A stretch of 64,000 bases of DNA, from assembly GCF_002374835.1 (NCBI RefSeq), contig NZ_NWVD01000004.1:186001-250000 (forward strand). The letters are read 5' to 3'. Shown here piece by piece: positions 39,231 to 48,185 of this stretch. How positions within the stretch are numbered: position 1 is the first letter of the stretch; every line of letters starts with the position of its first letter. The DNA comes from Sphingomonas ginsenosidimutans (GTDB taxonomy: Bacteria > Pseudomonadota > Alphaproteobacteria > Sphingomonadales > Sphingomonadaceae). The translations under genes and the position numbers were made by a program. A model generated the notes under the pieces. The model saw only the letters and a program-made list of their open reading frames with translations. It made no database searches and was not told the DNA's origin.

Positions 39231-40034
39231 ATGCCCAGAACCATCACCGCTTATTCGAACCCGCTGGTCAAGCGCGTGCAGGGCCTGCGCGACAAGCGCC
39301 ACCGGCGCGAGGAAGGGTTGTTCCTCGCCGAGGGGCTGCGCATCCTGACCGAGGCGCTGGAGACGGGGCGCGTGCCGCGGTTCCTGTTCTTCGCCGCGGC
39401 CAGCGCGGGCCACCCGCTGGTGCGCGCGCTGATCGACGCGGTCGAGGCGGACTATGGCGAGGCGATCGAGACCACGCCCGACATCCTGTCCAAATTGTCG
39501 GGCAAGGACAATCCGCAGGCGGTGGTCGGCGTGTTCGACATGTTCGAGACGACGCTCGACGCGCTGGACCGCGCCGCCGCGCCGATCTGGCTGGTGGCCG
39601 AGCGGCTGCGCGATCCGGGCAATCTGGGCACGATCCTGCGCACCGGCGATGCGGTGGGCGCGGGCGCGCTGATCCTGGTGGACGAATGCGTCGACCCGTT
39701 TTCCACCGAGGCCGTGCGCGCCAGCATGGGGGCGCTGTTCACGGTGCCGATCGTGCGAACGCCGTGGACGGAATTCATCGCGTGGCTGCGCCAGGGTCCG
39801 GGGCAGTTGGTGGGACTGAGCCTCCAGACCGAGGAAGGCTATCGCGATGCGCCCTATGCCGCCCCCACCTTCCTGCTGACCGGCAACGAGGCGCAGGGTC
39901 TGCCCGAGGATTACGAGGCGGCGTGCGACCTGCTGGTCAAGCTGCCGATGTGCGGCAAGGCCGACAGCCTGAACGCGGCGGTGGCGACCGCGGTGATGGC
40001 CTATGAGGTGCTGGCGCGGCACGGCCGCGGATGA
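39231..40034 (+). CDS. SpoU-family tRNA/rRNA methyltransferase
   Basis: A 267-residue enzyme of the SPOUT knot family, 2'-O-ribose methylation of tRNA or 23S rRNA. The N-terminal substrate domain begins ITAYSNPLVKRVQGLRDKRHRREEGLFLAEG, split here as ITAYSNPLVKRVQGLRDKR and HRREEGLFLAEG. The knot motifs are RDPGNLGTILRTGDAVGAG, then ASMGALFTVP and NEAQGLPEDYEAACD. It resembles RlmB and TsnR-like proteins, but the exact target is unknown. Start chosen at ATG 39231, 29 bases after the HPr stop; the open frame further upstream overlaps HPr. Stop overlaps the next gene by ATGA. Confidence 0.88.
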   Translation: MPRTITAYSNPLVKRVQGLRDKRHRREEGLFLAEGLRILTEALETGRVPRFLFFAAASAGHPLVRALIDAVEADYGEAIETTPDILSKLSGKDNPQAVVGVFDMFETTLDALDRAAAPIWLVAERLRDPGNLGTILRTGDAVGAGALILVDECVDPFSTEAVRASMGALFTVPIVRTPWTEFIAWLRQGPGQLVGLSLQTEEGYRDAPYAAPTFLLTGNEAQGLPEDYEAACDLLVKLPMCGKADSLNAAVATAVMAYEVLARHGRG

Positions 40035-40345
40035 TCGCCGCGCTGGCAATCGCCGCGGCGACCCCGCCCGCCATCTACCGCGCGCTGGGAACCGAGCCGT
40101 TCTGGAACGTCGCGATCACCGGTCGCCGCGCGCGGATCGGCGAGCCGGGGCGGCGCGACGTGGTGGTGGCGGTCGATCACCCCGAACGCCGGCCGCGCGG
40201 CTGGCGCTGGCGGTCCCGGGCGCTGACGATCACGACCGAGCGGACTGCATGTAGCGACGGAATGAGCGATCGCGTCTATCCCGACCGTGTCACGATCGTC
40301 TGGCGCGGCCGGCGGCTGGAGGGATGTGGCGGGCACCGGCCCTAG
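40031..40345 (+). CDS. Small secreted COG3650-like protein
   Basis: A 104-residue protein. Its middle and end (YRALGTEPFWNVAITGRRA, then TERTACSDGMSDRVYPDRV and WRGRRLEGCGG) match the family of small membrane or periplasmic proteins often labelled COG3650. The two cysteines (TACSDG and EGCGG) may form a disulfide. The hydrophobic N-terminus (MIAALAIAAATPPA) is short for a signal peptide, so export is likely but not certain. The start overlaps the SpoU stop. Confidence 0.7.
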   Translation: MIAALAIAAATPPAIYRALGTEPFWNVAITGRRARIGEPGRRDVVVAVDHPERRPRGWRWRSRALTITTERTACSDGMSDRVYPDRVTIVWRGRRLEGCGGHRP

Positions 40346-40371
40346 GTCGGATCGACCCTCAGGCCCACGAT

Positions 40372-40535
40372 CCGTTCATGCTGAGGAGAGGCTGAGCGAA
40401 GTCGAAGCCTCGTCTCGAAGCGCATGCTGGGAAACATGCCACCGATAGATTCAGGATCGTCCGGGAGACGATCCGATCTGGGCATCCCTTCGAGACGCCG
40501 TTTCGACAAGCTCAACGGCTCCTCAGGGCGAACGG
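40372..40535. repeat. Inverted-repeat element downstream of the COG3650-like gene
   Basis: Two arms of about 50 bp, 40372-40420 (starting CCGTTCATGCTGAGGAGAGG) and 40486-40535 (ending CTCCTCAGGGCGAACGG), are imperfect inverted copies. An 8-bp inner hairpin, GGATCGTC with GACGATCC, occupies 40454-40474. A half copy related to the right arm is at 42781-42830. This form (GAGCTTGTCGAAAC-type arms) is common in sphingomonad genomes as a non-autonomous repeat in my memory. Confidence 0.75.
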
Positions 40536-40566
40536 AGGCGAATGTCGATCGGCCCTAGCGCCATCG

Positions 40567-41949
40567 CTATTCCGCCGCATCGTCCAGCGCTGCCAGCTTG
40601 GTGAGCGGGCGGGCGATCTGTTCGCCGACCGGGAGCGCCTCGATCGAGCGGTTGCCGGTGTCGACGTTAAGCGTCTCGAACCGTTTCGCGCTGGTCAGCA
40701 CCTGGCTTTCGAGGCTGCCCACGAAGGCGTTATAGGCGCCCATCGCGGTATCAAGGTTCTTGCCGAGTTTCGACACATGCCCGCCCATCACCGCGAGGCG
40801 CGCGTAGAGTTCCTTGCCGAGCGCGGCGATCTCCTGCGCCTGCGCGGCCAGTTTTTCCTGTCGCCACACCGCCGAGACGGTGCGCGCGATCGCGATCAGG
40901 TTGGTCGGCGTGGCCAGTAGCACGCGGCGGTCGAAGGCGAAGTCCCACAATGTCGGATCATGTTCGAGCGCGGCGGACAGGAAATGTTCGCCCGGCACGA
41001 ACATCACCACATATTCGGGCGCATCGGCGAACTGCGTCCAATAGGCCTTGGCTCCCAGCGCGTTGACATGCGCGCGCATCGAGGCGGCGTGCGCGGCGAG
41101 GCCCAGCTGGCGCTCGCCCTCATCCACCGCGCCGAACGCATCCTGGTAAGCGTTGAGCGATACCTTGGCGTCGATGATGAGCGACTTGCCGCCGGGCACG
41201 CGGACGATCGCGTCCGGACGCAGCCGGCCCTGCCCGTCCTCGGCCGCGACGCTGACCTCCATCTGGAAATCGGTGTGCTCGGCAAGGCCGCAGCTTTCGA
41301 GGACGTTGCGCAATTGCTGCTCGCCCCACCGGCCCCGCGCCTTGGGCGCGTTGCGCAGCGCGTTAACCAGCTTGGCCGCCTCGCCCGAGACGCGCTCCTG
41401 CCCGGCGCGCATCGCCTCGATCTGCCCATGCAACTGGCCGAAGGCATCGCGGCGCTCCGCCTCGATCTTTGCCACGCCTTCCTCATAGCGCAGCAGCCGG
41501 TCGTTGACGGGTTGCAGCAGCGCCTTCAGCCCCTGCCCGGCCTGTTCCTCCGACTGGCGCAGCCGCGCCTCGGCACGCTCCAGGAACGCCTTTTGCGCGT
41601 CGGTCAGCGCGGTCTGCGCCACTTCCTTGAAGCGCAGCGTCATCTCGTCCGCGGCGACCTTCAGGTCGGCGATGCGCTGCTCGGCGGCGCGACCCTCGGC
41701 GGTCAGGCGCGAGACGTCGAGGCGCGCGGCCTCGCGCTCGTCACGCGCCTGCGTCAGCTCTTCCCGGAGCGTCTCGGCTGCTTTCGCGCGCTCCTCCGCG
41801 GCGGCCAGATCGGTGATCGCGCGGCGAAACTGCTCGGCCTGCGCATCGCGGTCGGTGCGCAGCGCCGCGACCTCCCGCTTGCCCGCTAGCCAGCCGATGA
41901 GAAGGCCCAGTGCGACGGCGACGAGCGCGATGAGGAGATATTCGACCAT
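40567..41949 (-). CDS. rmuC: DNA recombination protein RmuC
   Basis: RmuC limits DNA inversions and has a predicted nuclease-fold. The 460-residue protein starts at ATG 41949 with a membrane anchor (EYLLIALVAVALGLLIGWLAG), a coiled coil of about 150 residues (many Ala/Glu/Arg/Leu heptads), and the RmuC domain from about 170, with RGRWGEQQLRNVLESCGL, IDAKVSLNAYQDAF and VVMFVPGEHFLSAALEHDP. It is transcribed alone. An upstream in-frame ATG at 41985 would precede the anchor by 12 residues and is less likely. Confidence 0.94.
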   Translation of the reverse strand: MVEYLLIALVAVALGLLIGWLAGKREVAALRTDRDAQAEQFRRAITDLAAAEERAKAAETLREELTQARDEREAARLDVSRLTAEGRAAEQRIADLKVAADEMTLRFKEVAQTALTDAQKAFLERAEARLRQSEEQAGQGLKALLQPVNDRLLRYEEGVAKIEAERRDAFGQLHGQIEAMRAGQERVSGEAAKLVNALRNAPKARGRWGEQQLRNVLESCGLAEHTDFQMEVSVAAEDGQGRLRPDAIVRVPGGKSLIIDAKVSLNAYQDAFGAVDEGERQLGLAAHAASMRAHVNALGAKAYWTQFADAPEYVVMFVPGEHFLSAALEHDPTLWDFAFDRRVLLATPTNLIAIARTVSAVWRQEKLAAQAQEIAALGKELYARLAVMGGHVSKLGKNLDTAMGAYNAFVGSLESQVLTSAKRFETLNVDTGNRSIEALPVGEQIARPLTKLAALDDAAE

Positions 41950-42103
41950 GCGCGGAACATAGATCGAACGACGGCGTGGCGGCAACCGCTAATCGGCCGG
42001 GGCGGGTGCGCCATTCAAGCGGATGCTTCGTCGTCCCGGAGCGCCTGCTTACAGGTGCAACTGTCCCGCTGGACCGAGGGCGTCGTGTATGCGGCGCGGT
42101 GGA

Positions 42104-42127
42104 TGCCGGAACAGGTCCGGCATGACG
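42104..42127. repeat. Short hairpin repeat TGCCGGAACAGGTCCGGCATGACG
   Basis: TGCCGGA pairs with TCCGGCA around an ACAGG loop (42104-42122). A near-identical copy with one mismatch in the stem is at 52213-52236. Both lie in gaps beside minus-strand genes (rmuC/def and the receiver-domain gene). Likely the core of a dispersed repeat. Confidence 0.6.
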
Positions 42128-42151
42128 GTGGGACTTTCCGCTTCGGCGGGG

Positions 42152-42685
42152 TCAGCCGCGGCGCAGCTTGTCGAGCTTCTTCATCAACATGCTCCGCTTC
42201 AGCCGCGAGATATGGTCGATGAACAGCACGCCGTTGAGATGATCGATCTCATGCTGCATGCACGTCGCCATCAGGCCGTCATACTCGGCCTCCTGCCGGG
42301 CGCCGTCGGTGTCGAGCCACGTCACACGGCAGCGCGCGGGGCGCGTCACCTCGGCATATTGCTCCGGGATCGACAGGCAGCCCTCGTTGTAGGTCGACAA
42401 TTCCTCGCTGACCCAGGTGATTTCCGGGTTGATATAGGCGTGAGGATCGCGCGCCGCCTCGGGCGCGGCTTCCTCGCCTTCCTCGATGCCGTCCTGCAGG
42501 TCGATGACGACGATGCGCTTCATGATGCCGACCTGGATCGCGGCGAGGCCGATGCCACGCGCGGCGTACATCGTGTCGAACATGTCGGCGACGATGCCGC
42601 GCACCTCGTCGGTCACCTCCGCGACGGGGGCGCAGGTTTCGCGCAGGCGCGCATCGGGGACTTCGACGATCGGAAGAATGGCCAT
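42152..42685 (-). CDS. def: Peptide deformylase
   Basis: Removes the formyl group from nascent N-terminal methionine, pairing functionally with Fmt made at 43514. The 177-residue protein has all three motifs: GIGLAAIQVG (motif 1), EGCLSIPE with metal ligand Cys103, and HEIDHLNG with His145, Glu146 and His149. The gene is separated by a 177-bp gap from recR; the usual def-fmt operon is broken, with the two genes now divergent and recR between them. Confidence 0.97.
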   Translation of the reverse strand: MAILPIVEVPDARLRETCAPVAEVTDEVRGIVADMFDTMYAARGIGLAAIQVGIMKRIVVIDLQDGIEEGEEAAPEAARDPHAYINPEITWVSEELSTYNEGCLSIPEQYAEVTRPARCRVTWLDTDGARQEAEYDGLMATCMQHEIDHLNGVLFIDHISRLKRSMLMKKLDKLRRG

Positions 42686-42780
42686 GCGCGCCAGCTAGGG
42701 GCGCGGCCCGACAGCGTCAAGCGAGGGGGCTACCACGCCATCGTTCATCCGGTGCGTGGCGAAGGCTTTTGTCCCAAGCC

Positions 42781-42830
42781 CCCTTCAAGACGCGGTTCCG
42801 GCAGGCTCAACGGCTCCTCAGAGCGAACGG
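42781..42830. repeat. Solo half copy of the 40372-40535 repeat
   Basis: Bases CCCTTCAAGACGCGGTTCCG at 42781 and CAACGGCTCCTCAGAGCGAACGG up to about 42830 match the right arm of the element at 40486-40535 with several substitutions. No left arm is recognisable in the gap between def and recR. Confidence 0.55.
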
Positions 42831-42862
42831 AAGTGAAGGGACGCGGATACGGACGGCGCGGA

Positions 42863-43459
42863 TCACGCCACCGGGCGGCGGGCGCGCAGCGCCTGCGCCA
42901 GCGTGCCTTCGTCGAGATAGTCGAGTTCGCCGCCGACCGGCAGGCCGTGCGCCAGCTGGGTGAGGCGGATGGGGAATTTCTCCAGCCGCTCGGCGAGGTA
43001 ATGCGCGGTCGTCTGCCCCTCCAGCGTGGCGTTCATCGCCAGCACCACTTCGTCCACCCCGCCGCCCGCGACACGTGCGAGCAGGCTGTCGATCGCCAGA
43101 TCCTCCGGCCGGACGCCCTCCAGCGCGGACAGCCGCCCGCCCAGCACGTGGTAGCGGCCGGGGAACAGCCGCGACCGATCGAGCGCCCACAGGTCGCTGA
43201 CATCCTCCACCACGCACAATGCGCGATCGTCGCGGCGCGGATCGGCGCAGATGCCGCACGGATCGGTGGTGTCGACATTGCCGCAGATCGAACAGGTCGC
43301 CAGCCGTTCCTCCACCGCGACCAGCGCGGCGCGCAAGGGGACGAGCGCGCCCTCGCGCTTCTTGACCAGATGCAGCACCGCGCGCCGCGCCGAGCGCGGG
43401 CCGAAGCCGGGAAGCCGCGCCAGCGCGCTGGTGAGCGCGTCGATCTCCTGAGATGCCAT
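42863..43459 (-). CDS. recR: Recombination mediator RecR
   Basis: Forms with RecF/RecO the gap-repair complex that loads RecA. The 198-residue protein has the helix-hairpin-helix [18 protein letters not shown], zinc ligands Cys56, Cys59, Cys68 and Cys71 ([16 protein letters not shown]), and the Toprim domain [16 protein letters not shown] with the C-terminal Walker B-like end. Start at ATG 43459; the longer open frame upstream overlaps fmt and is rejected. Confidence 0.97.
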   Translation of the reverse strand: MASQEIDALTSALARLPGFGPRSARRAVLHLVKKREGALVPLRAALVAVEERLATCSICGNVDTTDPCGICADPRRDDRALCVVEDVSDLWALDRSRLFPGRYHVLGGRLSALEGVRPEDLAIDSLLARVAGGGVDEVVLAMNATLEGQTTAHYLAERLEKFPIRLTQLAHGLPVGGELDYLDEGTLAQALRARRPVA

Positions 43460-43513
43460 GCCGGAACAGATAGGGGGTTGCGCGACGCGCCGCCAGCGTG
43501 TCGAGAGCGGGCC

Positions 43514-44419
43514 ATGCGGATCATCTTCATGGGGACGCCCGAGTTCGCGGTGCCGACGCTGGATGCGCTGGTCGCAGCGGGGCATGACGTCGTGGCGGCG
43601 TACAGCCAGCCGCCGCGGCCGGGCGGGCGGCGCGGGCGCGAGCTGGTGCCCTCGCCGGTGCAGCGGCGGGCCGAAGCGCACGGTATCCCGGTGCGTAGCC
43701 CGGTGTCGTTCCGCGAGGACGGCGCGGTTGAAGCGTTCGCGGCACTGGGCGCGGATGTCGCGGTGGTGGCGGCCTACGGCCTGATCCTGCCGCAGGCGGT
43801 GCTCGATGCGCCGCGCCTGGGGTGCCTGAACGTCCACGGATCGTTGCTGCCGCGCTGGCGCGGGGCGGCGCCGATCCAGCGCGCGATCATGGCGGGCGAT
43901 GCCGAGACGGGCGTGGGAATCATGCAGATGGAGCGCGGGCTGGATACCGGGCCGGTGCGGCTGGAGGGGCGCACGCGGTGCGCGGGCAAGACGACCGGCG
44001 AGCTGACCGAGGAGCTGGCGGCGATGGGCGCCGCGCTGATGGTCCGGGTGCTGGCGGACCCGGATGCCTTTCCGCCGGTGCCGCAGCCCGAGGAGGGCGT
44101 CACCTATGCCGCGAAGATCGCCAAGGAGGAGGCCCGGATCGACTTCGCGCGCCCAGCGATCGAGGTCGACCGGCTGATCGATGCGCTGAACCCCGCGCCG
44201 GGCGCGTTCCTCGAACATGGCGGGGAGCGGATCAAGGTGCTGCGCGCCGACATCGAGGACGGGCGCGGCGCGCCGGGTGAGGTGCTGGACGACCGGTTGC
44301 TGATCGCGTGCGGCGAGGACGCGATCCGTCCCTTCCGGGTCAAGCGCGCGGGGCGTGGCGAGATGGGGGTGGAGGACTTGCTGCGCGGCTTCCCGGTCGC
44401 GGCGGGAACGCGCCTTTGA
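43514..44419 (+). CDS. fmt: Methionyl-tRNA formyltransferase
   Basis: Adds the formyl group to initiator Met-tRNA. The 301-residue protein starts with [19 protein letters not shown], has the hydrolase-like loop [18 protein letters not shown], and the catalytic region [19 protein letters not shown] with its Asn, His and nearby Asp. The C-terminal OB-fold domain that binds tRNA is intact to the end. It overlaps truA (TTGA). It diverges from recR with a gap of 54 bases. Confidence 0.97.
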   Translation: MRIIFMGTPEFAVPTLDALVAAGHDVVAAYSQPPRPGGRRGRELVPSPVQRRAEAHGIPVRSPVSFREDGAVEAFAALGADVAVVAAYGLILPQAVLDAPRLGCLNVHGSLLPRWRGAAPIQRAIMAGDAETGVGIMQMERGLDTGPVRLEGRTRCAGKTTGELTEELAAMGAALMVRVLADPDAFPPVPQPEEGVTYAAKIAKEEARIDFARPAIEVDRLIDALNPAPGAFLEHGGERIKVLRADIEDGRGAPGEVLDDRLLIACGEDAIRPFRVKRAGRGEMGVEDLLRGFPVAAGTRL

Positions 44420-45153
44420 CCCGCTTCGCGCTGACGGTGGAGTATGACGGCCGCCCGTTCATGGGCTGGCAGCGGCAGGCGCACGGGCCGAGTGTGCAGC
44501 AGGCGATCGAGGACGCCGCCGCGACGATCACCGGCGAGACGGTGACGTGCCATGCCGCCGGGCGCACGGACGCGGGGGTCCATGCGCTGGGGATGCGCGC
44601 GCATGTCGAGATCGCCAAGCCGATCGAGCCGTTCCGGTTGATGGAAGCGCTGAACGCGCGGTTGCGGCCGGCGCCGGTCGCGGTGCTGGCGTGCGAAACG
44701 GTCCCCGACGACTGGCATGCGCGTTTTTCGTGCCTGGGCCGCGCCTATGAATATCGCATCGCCAACCGGCGCGCGCCGTTGACGGTCGAAAAGGGGTTGG
44801 CGTGGCAGGTGCCGCAGCCGCTGGACGCCGGAGCGATGCATGAGGCCGCGCAGCTGCTGGTCGGGCGGCATGACTTCACCACCTTCCGCTCGGCGCATTG
44901 CCAGTCGGCCAGCCCGGTCAAGACGCTGTCGCGGCTGGACGTGGCGCGCGACGGCGACCGGGTAACGGTGCGCGCGGCAGCGCGATCGTTCCTGCACCAT
45001 CAGGTCCGCTCGATGGTCGGGTGCCTGGCGATGGTGGGCATGGGGCGGTGGACGTGCGACGACCTGGCCGATGCGCTGGCGGCGGCGGATCGCCAGCGGC
45101 TGGGGCTGAACGCGCCGCCCGACGGGCTGTTCTTTGTCGAGGCTGTTTATTGA
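44416..45153 (+). CDS. truA: tRNA pseudouridine synthase A
   Basis: Makes pseudouridine at positions 38-40 of tRNA anticodon arms. The protein is 245 residues from a TTG start at 44416 that overlaps the fmt stop; no ATG gives the proper N-terminus ([20 protein letters not shown]). The catalytic aspartate is Asp52 in [14 protein letters not shown]; other blocks are [20 protein letters not shown] with AYEYRI and [15 protein letters not shown] short direct repeat spans its stop codon and the end of the next gene. Confidence 0.95.
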   Translation: MTRFALTVEYDGRPFMGWQRQAHGPSVQQAIEDAAATITGETVTCHAAGRTDAGVHALGMRAHVEIAKPIEPFRLMEALNARLRPAPVAVLACETVPDDWHARFSCLGRAYEYRIANRRAPLTVEKGLAWQVPQPLDAGAMHEAAQLLVGRHDFTTFRSAHCQSASPVKTLSRLDVARDGDRVTVRAAARSFLHHQVRSMVGCLAMVGMGRWTCDDLADALAAADRQRLGLNAPPDGLFFVEAVY

Positions 45154-45196
45154 AGCGCGCGGCGCTTCGGGGAAGCTATCTACTGAAGCGCGCGGC
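45151..45196. repeat. 13-bp direct repeat across the convergent truA / RNA methyltransferase ends
   Basis: TGAAGCGCGCGGC occurs at 45151-45163, where its TGA is the truA stop, and again at 45184-45196 in the last codons of the opposite-strand gene. It may be a small tandem duplication or chance in GC-rich sequence; the gap holds no other feature. Confidence 0.55.
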
Positions 45197-46345
45197 CAGT
45201 TCGACATGCGTCGACCAGCGGAACTGGCCGACCGGCTGCACCCAGTCGAGCCGCCAGCCGCCCTCGCACAATGTCTTCGTATCGCGTGCGAAGCTGCTGG
45301 GATTGCAGGAGACATAGGCGATGGCCTGCACGCTGGAGGCGGCCAGCTGCACCGCCTGTTCGCGCGCGCCGGCGCGCGGCGGATCCAGGACGATCGCGCC
45401 GAACCGGTTCAGCTCGGCCGTGGTCAACGGGCGGCGGAATAGGTCGCGATGTTCGGTGAAGACCAGCCGCTGCGTGCGGGCCGCGGCGGCCTTCAGCGCG
45501 GCGATCGCGTCGCGCGCGCCCTCCGCTGCATAGACGCGGCCGGGCAGCGCGAGCGCGAAGGTGCCGAGGCCGGCGAACAGGTCAGCGACGGTGCCGGCAT
45601 CGCCGATCGCCTCGCGCACCGCGGCGACCAGCGCGGCCTCCCCCTCGCGCGTCGCCTGAAGGAACGCGGCGGGGGGTAGCGGAACCGCCACGCCGCCCAG
45701 CGTGACCGTCACCGCATCGGGTTCCCAGCGGGTTTCCGGCCCCATGCCGTCGTCGAACGCGAATCGCGCGAGGCGATGCTCCTGCGCGAAGGCGGAGATC
45801 GCATCGGCATGGGCCAGCCCCTCCGGCGCGATCCCGGTGACGATGAGGTCCACGCCCTGATCGGCGAGCGCCAGATGGACGTCGAGGCGGCGTTTCGGCT
45901 TGAACGAGGGGAGCAGGCGCTTGAGCGGCTTGACCAGCGCGAACAGTTCGGGCGCGAGGACGTGGCATTCCTGCACGTCGACCAGCTGGTGGCTCTTTTC
46001 CTGCGCGAAGCCGAGCCGGCCGGCGGGATCGAAATGGAGCGTCGCTCGGCGGCGGGTGCGCGGCGGCGACAGCTGCGGCGCGCGGATCGGCGCGGACAGC
46101 CCCTGCGCGGCGAGCGCGGAGGCGACCCGTTCGACGATGAAACCGGACCAGCTTTGGTCGTCGAGATGCTGGAGCCGGCAGCCGCCGCACGCCGGGAAGT
46201 GGCGGCACGGCGGCGCATGGTGATGCGGGCCGGGCTGGACGGTACCGTCCGCCGCGATCGTATCGCCGGGCGCGGCGAAGGGGATGTGGCGGCCGTCGTC
46301 GGTGACGCCGTCACCGCGCGCGGCGACGCGGACGATCGTGGTCAT
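45176..46345 (-). CDS. Iron-sulfur 5-methyluridine-type RNA methyltransferase (RlmD/RumA-like)
   Basis: A 389-residue SAM-dependent methyltransferase. An N-terminal TRAM-like region precedes the 4Fe-4S cluster motif with Cys47, Cys53 and Cys56 (CRHFPACGGCRLQHL) and Cys127 (VQECHVL). The catalytic domain has the SAM loop DLFAGLGTFALAL and the nucleophile Cys347 in YVSCNPSSFARD. This is the pattern of RlmD, RlmC and TrmA, which make 5-methyluridine in rRNA or tRNA; the target cannot be fixed from this length. Its start overlaps the stop of the NAD(P)HX gene by ATGA. Confidence 0.88.
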   Translation of the reverse strand: MTTIVRVAARGDGVTDDGRHIPFAAPGDTIAADGTVQPGPHHHAPPCRHFPACGGCRLQHLDDQSWSGFIVERVASALAAQGLSAPIRAPQLSPPRTRRRATLHFDPAGRLGFAQEKSHQLVDVQECHVLAPELFALVKPLKRLLPSFKPKRRLDVHLALADQGVDLIVTGIAPEGLAHADAISAFAQEHRLARFAFDDGMGPETRWEPDAVTVTLGGVAVPLPPAAFLQATREGEAALVAAVREAIGDAGTVADLFAGLGTFALALPGRVYAAEGARDAIAALKAAAARTQRLVFTEHRDLFRRPLTTAELNRFGAIVLDPPRAGAREQAVQLAASSVQAIAYVSCNPSSFARDTKTLCEGGWRLDWVQPVGQFRWSTHVELAARFSR

Positions 46346-47715
46346 GCCAATATCCCTGCCAATCGTGCGGCAAGATCGTCCGCGATGAACGCCGGGCCGG
46401 CGCGGCGCGCGGCCTCGGCATGGAGCCAGACGCCCGCGCCGGCGGCGGCGAAGGGGTCGCGCCCGCCCGCCAGCATCGCCGCGATCGCCCCGGCCAGCAC
46501 GTCGCCGGTGCCCGCGGTCGACAGCCAGGCGCTGGCCGCGGGAGCGAGCGTGGCGCGACCGTCGGGGGCGGCGATGACGGTGTCGGCCCCCTTGAAGACC
46601 ACCACCACGCCGCTCGCCCGCGCGGCGGCACGCGCGGCGTCGAGCTTCGATCCGGCGGGGGCGCCAAACAGCGCCGCGAACTCGCCGGCGTGCGGGGTCA
46701 GGATCATCGGCGCGGTGCGGGCGGCGAGCCGCTGCGGCGTGACCAGATGGAGCGCGTCGCCGTCGATCACCAGCGGATGCGCGGCCGCCAGCGCGCGGTC
46801 GAGCAGCGCCTGCGCCTCGTCATCGCGGCCAAGGCCGGGACCGACGACAAGCGCGCCGATGCGCGGGTCACCAAGCGTCGCATCGTCGAGGCGGCGGCGG
46901 ACCAGGGCGTGCGGCGCGCCGGGGATGGTGGGGCCGAGCAGCGCGACATAGCCAGCGCCGGCATGCATCGCGGCGGTCGCCGCCAGATGCGAGGCGCCGG
47001 CCATCCGCCCCTTCACCACCGCGACCATGCCGCGCGTGAACTTGTGGCTGTCGGGCGCGGGCGCGGCGAGTGCCGGGGCGGCCAGGACGTGCGCGGCGGG
47101 GGCGCTTTCCACGCCGATCGGTATGAGGCGCACCGCGCCGCAGCGGCTGGCGCCGGGCTGGAGCAGATGCGCGGGCTTCACCGCGCCGAGCGCGAGCGTG
47201 ACGTCGAACGCGGGCACGTCGCCGAGCAACGCGCCGGTATCGGTGGTGATGCCGCTGGGCAGGTCGACCGCGATCGACAGCGTCGCCGGCGTCGTCAGCC
47301 GCGCGAGCGCGGCGGCATCGGCGGGGTCAAGCGGGCGCGACAGGCCGGTGCCGAACAGCGCGTCGACCACCACCGGCGCGCCGCGCGCGGTGGCGAGCGG
47401 TTCGACCACCCCGCCCCACCCTGCGCGCGCCACCCGTGCGGCATCCCCGCGCGGATCGCCGGCGGCGGCGATGCGGACCTTGCGCCCGGCGGCGAGCAGG
47501 CGCGCGGCGGCGACATAGCCGTCCCCGCCGTTGTTGCCGGGGCCGCACAGGATCAGGATCTCATGCGGGCCGGCGAGCCGCAGCACGGCGTCGGCGACAC
47601 CCTGGCCGGCGCGCTGCATCAGCGTACCGACACCGGTGCCCGCGGCGATCGCGCTGTCTTCCGCGGCACGCATCTGCGCCGCGGTCAGCACCGGCAGACC
47701 GGAAAGGGGGATCAT
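46342..47715 (-). CDS. nnr: Bifunctional NAD(P)H-hydrate repair enzyme
   Basis: Repairs damaged NADHX and NADPHX. Residues about 1-200 form the epimerase (YjeF N-terminal) with GPGNNGGDGYVAAR and ALFGTGLSRP; residues about 220-457 form the ADP/ATP-dependent dehydratase with KGRMAGASHLAA, VGPGLGRDDEA, HAGEFAALFG, and the signature STAGTGDVLAGAIAAML near the end. The fusion of both domains in one 457-residue protein is a common bacterial form. It overlaps neighbours on both sides and so is one operon with the RNA methyltransferase and the lipoprotein. Confidence 0.94.
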   Translation of the reverse strand: MIPLSGLPVLTAAQMRAAEDSAIAAGTGVGTLMQRAGQGVADAVLRLAGPHEILILCGPGNNGGDGYVAAARLLAAGRKVRIAAAGDPRGDAARVARAGWGGVVEPLATARGAPVVVDALFGTGLSRPLDPADAAALARLTTPATLSIAVDLPSGITTDTGALLGDVPAFDVTLALGAVKPAHLLQPGASRCGAVRLIPIGVESAPAAHVLAAPALAAPAPDSHKFTRGMVAVVKGRMAGASHLAATAAMHAGAGYVALLGPTIPGAPHALVRRRLDDATLGDPRIGALVVGPGLGRDDEAQALLDRALAAAHPLVIDGDALHLVTPQRLAARTAPMILTPHAGEFAALFGAPAGSKLDAARAAARASGVVVVFKGADTVIAAPDGRATLAPAASAWLSTAGTGDVLAGAIAAMLAGGRDPFAAAGAGVWLHAEAARRAGPAFIADDLAARLAGILA

Positions 47716-48185
47716 TGCGGTCGGGCCGTTTCCGATGGCGTGGGCGACGGCGCCGCCGCGGGGGAAGGCGTCCCGGTGGGCTTCACCGTGGCGGGAAGGC
47801 GATAGATATCGCTGCCGACCGCGACCTCTATCTCACCCGCGTCGACGATCCCGACCTTCGCCGGCTGCGCGCCATCCGCCGCGGTGACGCCACGGCCATC
47901 GCGCGTCACCAGCAACCGGCGGAAGCCGCCGTCCGGGTGATGGACCGTCAGCACCAGCCGCCCGGCGGTGTCGGTGCCGCGATCGACGCGGCACGCGCGC
48001 TGGAACGTGTCCGCCCCGGCGAGCGCGCAGTTGATGCGTCCTTCGTCGGCGGCGGCGCTGGTCTGATCGGCCTCCACCTTCGCCAGTACCGACGTGTCGG
48101 TGGTGCGTTCCTTGCACGACACCAGCAGCGCCAGCGCCGTCAGCACGACGGGGAGGATGGACCGATCAGATATCCGCGTAAACAT
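47712..48185 (-). CDS. Small lipoprotein, unknown function
   Basis: A 157-residue exported protein with a lipobox (leader to LLVSC, Cys24) and a proline/serine/alanine/threonine-rich C-terminal tail (about residues 128-157). The middle section ([19 protein letters not shown]) is hydrophilic with two more cysteines. I do not recognise a domain. The start at 48185 lies 20 bases inside the ilvD 3' end, so it is co-translated after ilvD. An upstream ATG at 48317 would read through ilvD in another frame and is rejected. Confidence 0.75.
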   Translation of the reverse strand: MFTRISDRSILPVVLTALALLVSCKERTTDTSVLAKVEADQTSAAADEGRINCALAGADTFQRACRVDRGTDTAGRLVLTVHHPDGGFRRLLVTRDGRGVTAADGAQPAKVGIVDAGEIEVAVGSDIYRLPATVKPTGTPSPAAAPSPTPSETARPQ

